Positions 1 to 11,190 of a DNA stretch of 64,000 bases are shown one piece after another. The notes below the pieces were generated by a model. That model worked only from the letters and a program-made list of their open reading frames with translations. It did no database searches and was not told the DNA's origin. Every line of letters starts with the position of its first letter. Position 1 is the first letter of the stretch. Both the position numbers and the translations under genes were made by a program. The DNA comes from Torreya grandis (taxonomy: Eukaryota; Streptophyta; Pinopsida; Cupressales; Taxaceae): the NCBI GenBank assembly GCA_037957365.1, contig JARHVA010003263.1:1289501-1353500 (forward strand), written 5' to 3'.

Positions 1-1830
1 ATTGACAAATATTTATTAATAGCATAAATGGAGGCTTTGCTCGGTAATGGAGACTTGACTTTAGTAGGAGGAAAGCTCCTGGTTCGTTGGAGGTGAGATG
101 GTGAAGGAAACAGATCAGAATTAATTTATTGTACCAACTTGAATACAGGGTCGACAATACCTTTAGCCCTTTGGCTTCACGTATAGCGTAGAGTTGCCAA
201 ATTGTAAAACAAAAATGGGAAAGAATTGGCACTGCTTCAGCTTGAAGCTTGAGGCTTCAAATTGTGCGTTCTATTCTAGTTAATGTGGAGGTGGAGGGAG
301 ATGGTAAGGATATAATGATAATGGGTAAGACACATAATAGAGTCACTAGAGTCTATAATGGATAAGGGTAGGGACTACTTCAATCTAAAACTTAAGGCTT
401 TAGATTACACGTAAATCCCTATCAGAGTTGCCAAAAATTGTTGGATGAATATTTTGTCAATCAGCTAACTGATGAGAAAAATAGGTCTCTTCAACCATAA
501 CATAGGGAAATTGGTCGGCCATATGTGCAAGTTTACTACATCAAAAGGGGACAAATCTCTCTTCTCATCAAGGGGAGGTTCCCTATAGATATGTAGGAGC
601 TATATACTATATATAAATAGAAAATAACACTCAAGGGTAGGATAAATTATCCATCTCTCTTTTTTCAGAGATGATGTTCACAAATCAAAGAAGAGATCTT
701 GATGAAATGACTAAAGACACTCCTCTTCTTTCAGAAGTGCTATTCAGTAGACAAAAGGAACCTTTCGAGTGGTGACAAATAACTGTAATAAGACGTAGTA
801 ACACAGTAGGATGAAATGAGCCACAAAGTTTCCACTTCAACTGCCAAAGAGTGAAATATGAAGGATAATGAGGGCACAAAGTCATCCCAAGATCCTTTAC
901 ATAGGAATCAAAAAATAGACAAACTAAAGACAATTGTGGCAGCACAAAGTCTCTTCACAATCGGCTCCAGAACACCTTCCTGATCACTTTCACTAATTCT
1001 GCTCATTTAATCAAATGGATAAAAAATGTATTAAGGAAATAGACATAAGAAAAATTTCCCTAACAACCAAGCTATTATAGTACAAAGTCTAAAAAGTCAC
1101 TTGTTTTCTTATTCAAATAATGAAATATGATCAACAATCTGAGCTCAAAGTCTCAATTTTGCCTTTCAATTTGGGTAGAGTTTCATTTTTGATTACAGAC
1201 CCAGATCTCCCCTTTAAAATAAGAGAGAGTCCAATATATATAGTGCTCCAAGAAAGACTTGGGTGCTTTGTTTCACAAAAAATGTGTTACGATGCATTCA
1301 ATACATTTTAAATTTTGTCCATGGGCTATGCTAGAATCAAGTATCAATTTTTAATATGGGTGGCTTGATGTGTTTCTTGATGTGCACGTAGCTATTTGCT
1401 TTGCTTGATGCAAAAAAATGGGCCACACCATTGAATGTTCACACTCTTCTGATGTCCACTTGGTGGGCTGCTTTACCTTCTAGAAACATATCCTATGCAT
1501 GGTTATTTTTGATCTTTCTCCGTCATTTTCCCTTTCCTTGTTATATTTCATCCTTATCTTTGCGATCTGAGCTCTCGAGCTATCTCTTTAGTCGGTCACT
1601 AAATTTGTTCACAAGATCTGTGTCATATTTGAAAATCAACAGATATTTCATTATCTTAAATTTGACATCTGCAAGGACGTCAATGGTTCAATCTCTTCCT
1701 TGGTTCAATCATTTTCTTGGTTTAATTGCTTTCTTGGTTAAACCACTTTCTTGGTATTTGATTGAACCATCCCTTTATCTATTTCTTCTTTTAATCTTTG
1801 AAACGATGTTTTTTGCCCTCTACAAGGGTA
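1..1830. other. Unresolved AT-rich repeat-derived DNA, no gene recognised
   Basis: No reading frame here resembles a known protein. The stretch GAGTTGCCAA occurs at 191 and again at 425. The first 14 bases are a near-perfect inverted copy of positions 449-462 (one mismatch). A TATA-like run (ctatatactatatataaatag) lies at about 600-620, followed by a pyrimidine tract. These traits fit an old LTR or a piece of one, but I found no second copy, primer-binding site or polypurine tract to prove it. Confidence 0.4.
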
Positions 1831-1914
1831 CCTGTCCTTAATTAACCATCTTCCACAAGGGCACTTGTTCTTTTGGCTTTGGGATAATCCTTTAAACTGA
1901 ATGCTTAAATTGAT

Positions 1915-2065
1915 TGATTAAACCTTTGAACCTTTGAACTATTTTGGTTCAAGGTTCAATAGTTCAACGGTTTGATGGTTCAAGCACTTTATTGTGTTCC
2001 ATTCATTCACTCGACTGCTTAAACCAACTACGTTGAACCTTTGAACCTTCCTTTGGAATCATTCA
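1915..2065. repeat. Inverted-repeat cluster of TTGAACC / GGTTCAA words
   Basis: The words TTGAACC and GGTTCAA recur in both orientations (for example 1921-1965 and 2030-2050). Around 1926-1962 they form an imperfect hairpin with arms of about 14 bases. Related ggttcaatca words lie just upstream, from 1685. No coding function is seen. Confidence 0.5.
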
Positions 2066-2109
2066 TCGCTGCTTGTTTCTTTGCTTGAGGCTACTTTCCA
2101 CTTATGTCA

Positions 2110-3045
2110 GCAAGTGACACATGGTGTCTTTCACTGTGAAATAGGTGAGGACACTTGGTAGCTTCCACTAGGCTTTGTAAAGGACACATGGTGCATTCCA
2201 CTATTTTGAAAGTTATTAGAAACTGTGTCTCAGTAGATGACATGTGGTGGATTTCACTACGCTTTATAAGGGACACATGGTGCATTCTGCTACAACATTA
2301 TGAGGGACACGTGGTGCATTTTGCTACAACATTATGAGGGACATGTGGCAGCTTTTTGGATTTTATTTCCTTGGTGGATTTTCTATTTCAGTGGACTTTT
2401 CCTTTGGACAAAAAGTTTGAAGGAATTATTTTGGACAATTTGTCCGAAGGAAATCTTCCTTCTCTTTGCCTCTGCTTTTCATCAGGTTTTTTGTCGGGCT
2501 TTCTTCCTAGGTGAATTCATTCAGACATTTTGTTTGAAGGACTTGTGCCTTGTTTACTTTTCTATGGGAACTTTTTTGAAAGAATTCTTTGCTCTTCATT
2601 TGGTCTTTGAAACGGTCCGCCTGTTCCCTACCTGCCCTCCACAAGGGATATTTGTCTTGGTTTAGTACCCTCTACAAGGGAACTTGTCTTGGTTTAGTGC
2701 CCTCCACAAGAGTATCTTTTTCCTTTGGCTTTGCCTTAGTCAATTTTCTATCGATCTCAATAGGTAACACATGGCAGCATCCATTGTGAAATAGGCGAGG
2801 ACATGTGGTGGCTTATGCTTAACTTATAGAGGATTTGGATGCCTTTTGAGAGTCCCATAGAAGATGACTCATGGTGGCTTTTGTTAAGCTTTAGAAACAC
2901 TATAGGAAAACTTGGGACTCACTTGGATTCATGCAGATGTTGACATGTGGCACGCTCCATTTATCTTACAAGGGACACGTGGCAAGTTCTACTGCTTTGA
3001 GAAGAAAATCATAATGTGTCTCCACAGATGACACTTGGCAGTTTC
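2110..3045. repeat. Dispersed GACACRTGG (G-box-like) word cluster
   Basis: About 13 copies of a word close to GACACRTGG(T/C) lie at irregular spacing, near 2115, 2150, 2182, 2239, 2273, 2306, 2340, 2765, 2802, 2868, 2941, 2974 and 3030. Two contain the exact palindrome CACGTG; most others carry CATGTG, CACATG or CACTTG, as expected if CpG decayed. Between 2265 and 2345 the word sits in near-perfect tandem units of about 33 bp (gggacacgtggtgcattttg-like). CACGTGGC is the core of plant G-box/ABRE elements bound by bZIP and bHLH factors. That these sites are bound is inference. Confidence 0.6.
2634..2730. repeat. Tandem repeat, about 33-bp unit, three copies
   Basis: CCCTCYACAAGGG-type units start at 2635, 2668 and 2700, each followed by a TTGTCTTGGTTTAG-like tail in the first two. 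Diverged copies lie upstream at about 1817 and 1850. CCCTCTACAAGGG is itself a short inverted repeat (CCCT/AGGG). Confidence 0.7.
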
Positions 3046-3309
3046 TATAGTTTCTTCATGATAGAAAAAATGGCTAAGTGTTGAACATGTTTCTTTCCTG
3101 TAGAGTTCATAGAAACCAACCTGCAATGTCTGTAGAAACTGAGTTCATAGATTTGAAAGAGTCCATAGAAATTTGAAAAGCTTGAAAAATGGAGAATTTG
3201 AATACACAGAACAATTTTTGGGAAGGGAAGAGACTATTTTAGCCTGTGGGGCCAAAATAGTTCAAAATAATTCAAATGTTGTCTAAAAAATGACTGATAT
3301 TTTTGGGGG

Positions 3310-4309
3310 ACAACACATCACGCACCCAACCATAGCCTTTCCATTTTCACTGATATTTATCCATTTTCATAATGGGGTCTAGAACTTATTGGTGAAATTA
3401 ATCCCCATTCCTCATAGAGATACCACTCTATCATCACTACAACCAAACATTTTACCAAGTGGGTAGAAACTATTCCTCTAGTCTTGACTAAAGCGAAAAA
3501 GATTGTCGACTTTATCAACCATCATATCAACTGCCACTTCGGTGTTCTTCATAAGATTATCACTGAGAATGGTAAATATTTTAAGAATAAGTAAGTATAG
3601 GGTCTATGTGACACATTCAACATTAAGTTAAGTTTATCCTCACCCTATCAACCTCAAGTGAATGGATAGGTTGAGGCATCTAAAAAAACTCTTAATAACA
3701 TGCTAACTAAAATGGTCAATGCATCTAGTTGGGATTAGCATTTGCACATCCCCTTCACCATATGGGCATATCCTACTAGAATTAGGACCCCTATGAGTGT
3801 TACCAATTTCTCTCTTGTGTTTGGAGCAAGGCCATCTTACCTCTTGAAGTATAAATCCCATCTCTTCACATATCATTACAAGATCTCATTTCCAAGAGTG
3901 ATTATCATTAGCACCACTTAGACCAACTTGAGCTACTTGATGAGTGTTATTTAGTAGTCCTTACCCATCTCCATGTCTTCAAGAAGGTATCAAGCATGCT
4001 TATAACAAACACCTTAGAGTATAGAGATTTGACATTGAAGACCTCATCCTAAAGGAAAATTAGCATGTCACTAATATGGAGAATAACAAGCAGGGAAAGT
4101 TTGCTTTCAATTGGCTTAGACCTTATATTATAACCCACAAGTATGGATCAAGAGTTTATCAATTGTCTTCTCTTGAAGGCCACCCAAAACTTGATCCCCT
4201 CAATGCTTTGCATTTGCATCCATTATTTGTTGAGAAGGATCAAGTTTACCTTTTGTTTAACTTAAGCTCATCCCTTGCTATCCATCCACATTCTATCTCC
4301 CTATTTTAG
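3310..4309 (+). pseudogene. Ty3/gypsy integrase remnant (element A)
   Basis: Translated by eye across several stops, this reads as the core and C-terminal parts of a gypsy integrase, which inserts element cDNA into host DNA. Landmarks in order: a TKHFTKWVETIPL-like stretch (about 3440-3480), GVLHKIITENGKYFKN (about 3540-3590) where the usual catalytic DNG reads ENG, YQPQVNG followed by VEAS (about 3645-3680) with a stop in place of Gln, a conserved WAYPTRIRTPMSVTNFSLVFGA stretch ending near 3830, and a GPY/F-type C-terminus (GKFAFNWLRPYIITHKYGS, then PLNALHLHPLF) at 4094-4260. The final stop is at 4307-4309. Reverse transcriptase and gag are absent upstream: the copy is truncated near 3308, where unrelated repeat DNA begins. 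Not functional. Confidence 0.85.
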
Positions 4310-4319
4310 GGGTAATTAA

Positions 4320-5735
4320 TTTAAAACTAAATCATGTGATTATCTTTCACCATCATATCCTTATCTTCAATAATGGGTACTATGAATCTACCCATGGTAT
4401 GGTTCTCATGGTACTTTCCACCCCTTCACAATATGTATCACCATGATTGTTATTACCTAAACCCCTTTACACCTAAAAAACCTTCTTGTGCTTTTAGTTT
4501 TGTCTTCATAAAGGTGAACCCTTAAGCCTATATAAATAATTCTATGTCAAATAAAATCAAATAAATCAAAGTAAAAACCCCCTATAATTAGCAATCGTGG
4601 GTCATTTCTAACATTCATAAACTACTCCCTCAAAGGAAAACTACATAAGCATACCTAAGATTTCACAAATATAAGGTAAACTACTCCTTTGAAGGACAAC
4701 TATCACAAAGTCTTAAACAAAACATATAAAATTAGACCACTCCCTTGAAGGATGGTTGAGTAAAGCATTTGTCAAACGTATAGCAATTCTTTGGAAGCTT
4801 CCTACATCGATCAGCTTCCCATATACAATAACAAAGCAAAAGACCCATTATCATAATCACAATAAAAACAAACTAATCCCAAAATATGCAATCGGCTCTC
4901 AAGTAGCATAATAAGGTGGAAACCACAATCAGATTTCACAAGTAGACTTCCCACATTGATCAGTCTACACTTTACATGACATAGACTTGTTTATACTGAC
5001 TCTTTGAACACTTGTAGAGGAGGCATGCTAGTCTCATAGTAAGATTCCATTTTCACCCATCTCCCTTTTACTCATTATGAGCAAGGGATTTTAAAGATTA
5101 CTTAACATTATATGGCCAAGACATATTTTAAACCAACTAATGAATTCTAATGTGAATCATTCAAAGGGCTTATGTTCATTAAACCAATCCAACTTCAATT
5201 GTATTGTTTAAGTCCTTGTCAAATAAAAATCATCATGCCATCTTCTTATCATATCATGACAAGTTGATATTTTCATTAAGGTATTTGTATCTTGATTATA
5301 TTCTTTGTTCTCCCATCTAGTGTTGTTAATTACCTTCAGTCATGCACTTTACCTTAAACAAGATAACAACAACCATAATCATAACAATCATATCCACGAG
5401 TGTCATAAGCAACATCATAATCATAATCATAGTCATAACCATAACAAGCATAATAAAACCATAACATCCATGAGAAGTAAAAAAATCAACCACTTTCCAC
5501 CACATGTCTAAATCTAAATAATGAAATCCAAATACTCATTAATGATTTATCATGTCGTAAGCAACCAGGAAGCTTAACCATATATCAAAACCATCTCATG
5601 CCTTGCTAAGTATACATCAGTGTCTATCAAGTCAACCATAACATAAGCATAATCCATAAGTAACATAACATCACATCATAAGTATTAAACATCAATGCAA
5701 ACCATAAACCATGAACATGAGAATAAATAAATGAT
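4320..5735. other. Post-pol spacer of element A with short tandem repeats
   Basis: No gene is seen. Three diverged units of about 58 bp start at 4618, 4678 and 4735 (each aaactactccYttgaaggacaact-like). From about 5355 to 5470 an AT-rich run of cataatcataac words makes a His/Asn-rich open frame that I regard as simple sequence. Confidence 0.55.
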
Positions 5736-5766
5736 CATATATATATATATATATATATATATAGAT
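5735..5766. repeat. (AT)n microsatellite
   Basis: An uninterrupted AT dinucleotide run of about 12-13 units, placed just past the 3' end of the antisense PMD remnant. Confidence 0.9.
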
Positions 5767-5902
5767 ATATCATGAGTCAAATAACATAATGTGTACAAAC
5801 AACGGATAGACATATCTCTCTCAAATTGTACATCTCACCACATTAGATCATAGGTTGAAATCAAAATGATATATAATAAATATATAAAGTCTATGAGCTA
5901 TG

Positions 5903-7500
5903 TCATGCCCCAAGGGTACCACTACCTCCTGGAGCACCACTAGATCTTGGTGCTTGGCCACCTACTATACCTACTGATCCCCAAGATGTACCTATCTATC
6001 CATCTATAGATGCTACCCATTGACTTGGTGTCTCTACACTAGCATTGCATACCAAATTGGATCTATACTCACCCCATCAGGGCTCCTATAGACACTATGT
6101 CAAAACTATGGACTCATAGTACCATAATCCTCTACTATAGCTAGGTATCATGCCTGGTGGCCTCATCTATGATACAACTACTCTTCCTCCTATCTACATC
6201 AGAGAGTCCTTCTCTTATGTAACCAAGGCAAGTCAAGACTATTCCTGATCCTTGTCACCTATGAGATTAGTAACCTAACCCTGTAAAGTAACAACCTAAC
6301 CCTATAAGGTATCCACTTTCCCATATAACACTATGACTTGTACCTATGTAGCAACTAAATTCATTCCTACTTGTCCATTATGGCCAATTGGATCCACAAA
6401 CATTAGCCTCACACCTCCATCATCCTCACCAATATCTACAGCTACATATAATGGTTGGTACCATGCCATATACCCATCTACAAAGCCAACATCATATACC
6501 TAAGGCCTAGATGGAAACTCCTTATAATATATCAAAGTAGGCATGAGATGTGGCTCTAGTATTAGAATATCTAAATCCTCTCTCCTGTACCTAGGGAATA
6601 CACCTAGAATACCTTGTACTAGGATAAAATGCCTCTTTACCCTCTCATATGGGGATAGCTCCACCTCCCCATATCACCTATAGAGTATCCATATATGTAT
6701 TTAAAGGGAAAGTGTTTGCCTCTTATAGCCAATCTGTACTAAAAACTAGACATAAGGCCTCTAGGTGATGTCTCCTATCAATAGTACACGTAGTGCACCC
6801 CTGAACCAATCCACATCATGTGTATCACCTCCTTCACATGATGTTGTAAAATCACCCCTCCATCACATAAAACTAATGGGGAACTCTATTTGTGTATATC
6901 CTGCCCATGTCAATCCCACTAACTTTAGCACCCTAATATGATCGTAGGCCCAACAATGCAGAACCAAGATGACACTAATGCCATACTTCTTATAGGCCCT
7001 GAACCCCCATAACTCCTTGTATATCTATACTAATAAAATAGGTACCAAACCAAACATATTCTACCCTAGTAACATCTCTACCATCACCCCCAATAGTAAA
7101 TATAGAAACCTCCCACTGCTTGAGTCAAGAAGAGGAAAGCATGAAATGATAATCATAAGCATGGTCATGAGTCTCCTCTCATCTGGAGCCATCTAATATA
7201 AAGCACTGTACCTAAACCCACTAGTATGCCATTGGAACTAATCAATGTTGTCTCTATATAGAAGCTCCAAGAGATCATCTCACTCTTCATGCTCTATATG
7301 GTAGATTGAGTCACCTTGAAGAGGAAGTCAGGTGATCCTATGAACATCCTTCAGAAACATAGTCATGTCATTGATCAATAATAAGAAGGTATTCATAGTG
7401 GGATCACATATATTGATGAGTGTTATGATCATGGATGCATCCTAAGACACATGCTAATAATGCCTCATAACTCCCAACCCAACCTCCTTCATGTGGGCAT
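5903..7500 (-). pseudogene. Plant mobile domain (PMD) remnant, antisense in element A
   Basis: Read on the minus strand from about 7470 downward, the sequence gives a PMD-like N-terminal part: TMNTFLLLINDMTMFLKDVH at about 7355-7410, then LPLQGDSI, matching the family pattern in which a conserved hydrophobic segment is followed by T-x-T-L-x-D-V and L-P-x-x-G. A further conserved stretch (DTHDVDWFRGALRVLLIGDI) lies near 6770-6830. A Gly/Ser/Pro-rich tail ends at a TGA at 5903-5905. Several stops interrupt it. PMD proteins of the MAIN/MAIL type act in silencing and genome stability in Arabidopsis, and PMDs are also carried by plant transposons. The remnant runs opposite to the gypsy integrase upstream. 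No start codon can be fixed. Confidence 0.7.
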
Positions 7501-7794
7501 AGTTGGCTAGGGTCATCTCTTATTGGATCTCTATAAAGATACATGACACTCATTCACACATGTGTATCTACTCCCTGGAATACACCAATTTGGAAACATG
7601 GCTTAGTCACCTACACCATTATCATCTACCCTACCCTTTTAGCAATAGACCTATTTCTTTATCCATCCTACCTATCTACCCAATACCCACTACGTTTGCC
7701 CTATAAACCTAAAATTCTAGCTTATACCTAACATGCAAAAACTCACTTTAACTTAACATTTTTTAAATGCCTTCTAAACCTATCTTTTACCCTA

Positions 7795-8490
7795 GTCAAC
7801 TGCTAATAGTCATGATGACTACTGATGGTCAAACATCCATGTTCTTAAGGATCTTGACCTTCGATGATCAGACTTGACCATCGATGGTCACTATGGGTGT
7901 TCTAAAATTGGAACACCTAAACCCTATCTAGCCTAAAAAATACCCAAATGGTAAGATAAACAAGCATACTTTTCTAACCTCATCCATAAAAACCCCAACC
8001 TACCTACCCACCCTATTGATTTCTGATTTTACCCACCAATTTACTTGAAACCCACAAAAACCTACCTAGGGTATTACCTAACCAGCTAATCAACCATTAT
8101 TAACCTCAATACATTTGTAAAATCAAGCTTAGATATCAAATTAAGGGCATCCCCTACCTCATTTCATGACTACCACCATGGAGTTAGTCATAGACCTGAT
8201 CATCCTCGTCCATGCTCGTATGCTCCCCGTATCCTGACTGGTCCTCTAGGTCCACCCTCCACCTCAGTTAGCAATCAACCTCTACCTTAGTAAAATACCC
8301 TTAGTAATCACTTTCACCACAAATCACCAAAAATTATAGATCTCAAAAACAACAAAATTAAAATTCAAAATGAGGTAAAAATGATTCTATTTTCACTTTT
8401 AACCACCAGACTTTTAGGCTTTACACCCTACCCATCAATAATCAAGGTGACCATCGACAATTATCCTTAAACACCTTAACCATTGATGGT
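7795..8490. repeat. Palindrome-rich stretch, TGACCATCGATGGTCA words (element A)
   Basis: A perfect 16-bp palindrome TGACCATCGATGGTCA lies at 7875-7890. Decayed copies surround it: gatgactactgatggtca near 7815-7832, cttcgatgatcagac near 7858, gtgaccatcgacaatt near 8447 and aaccattgatggtca near 8478. It lies directly downstream of the antisense PMD and before a probable LTR, the same place where E1 and D carry a different palindrome. Confidence 0.7.
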
Positions 8491-9790
8491 CAGGAAGATC
8501 ACCTTGTTTCTTTCATCTAAGTATACCCTTCTTGAGCCAAAACTACCCATTTTTACCCACCCTTGGAGACTACCTTCTTCAACCCACTTGATCACTTTAT
8601 CATCTTATCATTGGTCCATTTTGGCCCATTTAGTGCATGTTTTACGATACTTTTTTCCTAGTCCTTTGACCAAAAAAACAACATTACCATGTTGACCCTT
8701 TTTGAACTTGAGCCACCTTACATTTACCTAACCCACTTGTGTCTTTTTGGGAGCACTTATTACCTCTGATACCTATGACACTTGACCAGTTTGTATTTTC
8801 ACCAAGAGCACTTCTTGCCTTAGATACCCACCAAAATATAGACATGACTTCAAAGACTGATAAGTGTACCAAACCACCACACCTAAATGTAGTCACACAG
8901 TCCACTTGTCCATTGTCCTCCTAGCATTGACCTTTATTGTTATCAACTATGGCAACCTAGTCTACGCACAATATTGGCTATCATACCTTTTATTGTACTT
9001 TGTGTACCTATTTTTGCTTTAGTGCCCAACCTATCATCTACCTTTATGACATCTACCTTTGTCACCACCTTCATTTACCTTATAAAACTTGTACTCAATT
9101 TTGTTTTACCTCATTGACTCCTAGTTTGAGGGGGAATACCTCCTTCCATACTCAAGGCAATCAACCCTTCAACTAGCAATCCATTTTTGTTTTGCATCTT
9201 ATTGATTCAAAGCTATATAACAAAAAAGGGTAAAATCTAGACACAAAAAATCCATACACTATGATCTTGAGTGTCGAATCACCCCTAGACCACCTTAAAA
9301 CCCCCTTGGGACCAATTTAGCCTTCTGACCTCTAGCTGAACCTAACCCAAGTTAGTTTGATTAAACTGGCTTAACCTAATAATTTACCTATTTTTACCCT
9401 TCACCTTTGACCACCAATGGTTAGCTTGATCATCAATGGTCAGGGTGCACATCCTTAACCACCAACATATAAACCACCCATATTGATTTTCTAAATATAA
9501 CTTATCTAAATCCAATTACGAGCCATTGTATAGATGAGTTAAAATTAGAAAGCCCAGTTCACATCTTGTTATAAATCTCTTGCCTTATAAGAAGAGAGGA
9601 TTAAGGAAGTGAGGAGGATATATAATTATTATCAATATCTTGTGTATCTATAATTATCTTTTTTTAGGTCAATCATCATCAATAATTTAGCAAACCAACT
9701 ACTACGTCAAAAAACCAACTTGTCATCGTAGATTTGCCAAAGTACAAAGTACCGTTACTCTGTCAGAATCATGTTAGACTCCACCAATGA
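8490..9790 (+). repeat. Possible LTR or LTR-like spacer between A and E1
   Basis: No coding sequence is seen. A polypurine tract (gtttgagggggaat, about 9124-9137) and two TATA-like sites (gctatataac near 9211, ttataaatc near 9573) suggest LTR sequence. I could not match it to a second copy or to the 1.18-kb LTR family of E1/D/E2, and no clear primer-binding site follows, so the boundaries are guesses. Confidence 0.3.
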
Positions 9791-10120
9791 TTAAACCACC
9801 TTAATCAATCACTCAATAAGTTTTTTTCAAGATACGTATTTGATTTTCAACATTCAATTACTTTATTTTCTTTTTGCATTTAGCCTAGTAACAACCCATC
9901 TCTCAGAATCTCACTTTGTGATCCTATCAACCAACCATTTATCGACCTAGATCTATACACATTAACTATCAATGGTTGTATCAACTACTAATGGTCTATC
10001 CAATCATTGATGGTCATCTTGATCACTGATGATCATGTTAATTACCAACGATAAACCTAACCACTGATAATCACCTTAACTATCGATGATAAACCTAACT
10101 ACCAATAGTCACTATGGTAG
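9410..10120. repeat. Second palindrome-rich stretch, GACCATCGATGGTCA words
   Basis: At least nine decayed copies: accaccaatggtt and atcatcaatggtca near 9412-9440; actatcaatggttg, actactaatggtc, atcattgatggtca, atcactgatgatca, attaccaacgata, actatcgatgata and actaccaatagtca between 9965 and 10110. Several follow each other at about 20-bp steps. The words match the element A palindrome, which links this leader region to element A. Confidence 0.7.
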
Positions 10121-10881
10121 AAAATTCTAGCAAGCTATTTTCATCTACCTACCCTCAGCCAAATTTGGTTTTATATGTCCTTTCCTATTCACATACCCCT
10201 ACCTAATTTTTTGAAGTAGACCCCAATCATCTAGCACTACTATTAATCAACTTATTGCTATTTTAACCATTTCTAGTTTCTTTCTTTAGTAAGTATCTCT
10301 TGTGTTCAATTTTAGGACCTTATGATTATTGATACAAGTAATTTATATTATATTTATAAACTTAATTTCTTAAAACATGTGGATTTATAGCCCTCGAGGA
10401 AGCTCTTACTTTTGGGATCTAGCTATCGGTAGGCAATCCACTCAACTATCTGTCTAACAAACAAATTTGCTTAGTTATTTCTTATTTGTAGGTCATCCTC
10501 TCAAGCCAAAGAGGATCTCTTCATAATCTTTTGATTCCATGTGCATAAAATCAAATAGGTTTTTAAACCATACTCATACTTAGTTTTTTCTTCTTCTTTC
10601 CAAAATACATGCTGAAATTCATTGAAACACTTAGCATTTACTTTTTATTTGATTGCTTGTTCTTTGATCATTGAGTGTTATATTGAAAAAAATTGCATTA
10701 ACCAATGTTTTTGAAAGGTTTTATGATGTGTTCCATGATTTTATCACTCACATTTATCCAATTATTTGTGTTTTTGCTTTCATTTCTCGCTTCACTTATA
10801 TTGCCAAAATTTTCCCTATTTTAGCACACTATCATTCGAATCAGTATAGTCTCTGACAAATTATGTTTTCCCCTATTAATA

Positions 10882-11095
10882 ATACATAGTTAGCTTGTAC
10901 GACTATGTATCCTTATCAACATGATTTATTTCCCAGTCTAAAATATAGAGTCAACCTATATGACTCTATATCCCTCTCTGTCAGTGAGGTTACATAAAGT
11001 TGACTTGTACAACTCTTTATGCCTATCAACTTATTTTATCCTCTATCTACAATAAAGAGTAAACCTATATGACTCTGTACTCTTTTATGCTTGTT
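10882..11095 (+). repeat. Array of four hairpins upstream of E1 gag
   Basis: Four inverted repeats at 50-60 bp steps. H1 has perfect 9-bp arms at 10882-10890 and 10902-10910. H2 has perfect 11-bp arms at 10943-10953 and 10961-10971. H3 has arms at 10993-10999 and 11015-11021, extended by TTG/CAA. H4 is imperfect, about 11052-11087. Loops share an A-C-Y-T-R-T-A-like core. The array ends about 100 bp before the gag ATG at 11191, so it would sit in the leader of the genomic RNA. Confidence 0.7.
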
Positions 11096-11190
11096 GGACT
11101 ATAGCAAATAGTTGAATTGTTGGAATCTATATCATATTTACCCTTTTATCTTCACATCATCTTAGTCTTCCTTCATATTTCTCTCTCATC

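Noticed and set aside
5305..5511. Open frame for a His/Asn-rich 68-residue protein
   Set aside because: It is produced by simple cataatcataac repeats, and nothing else supports a gene.
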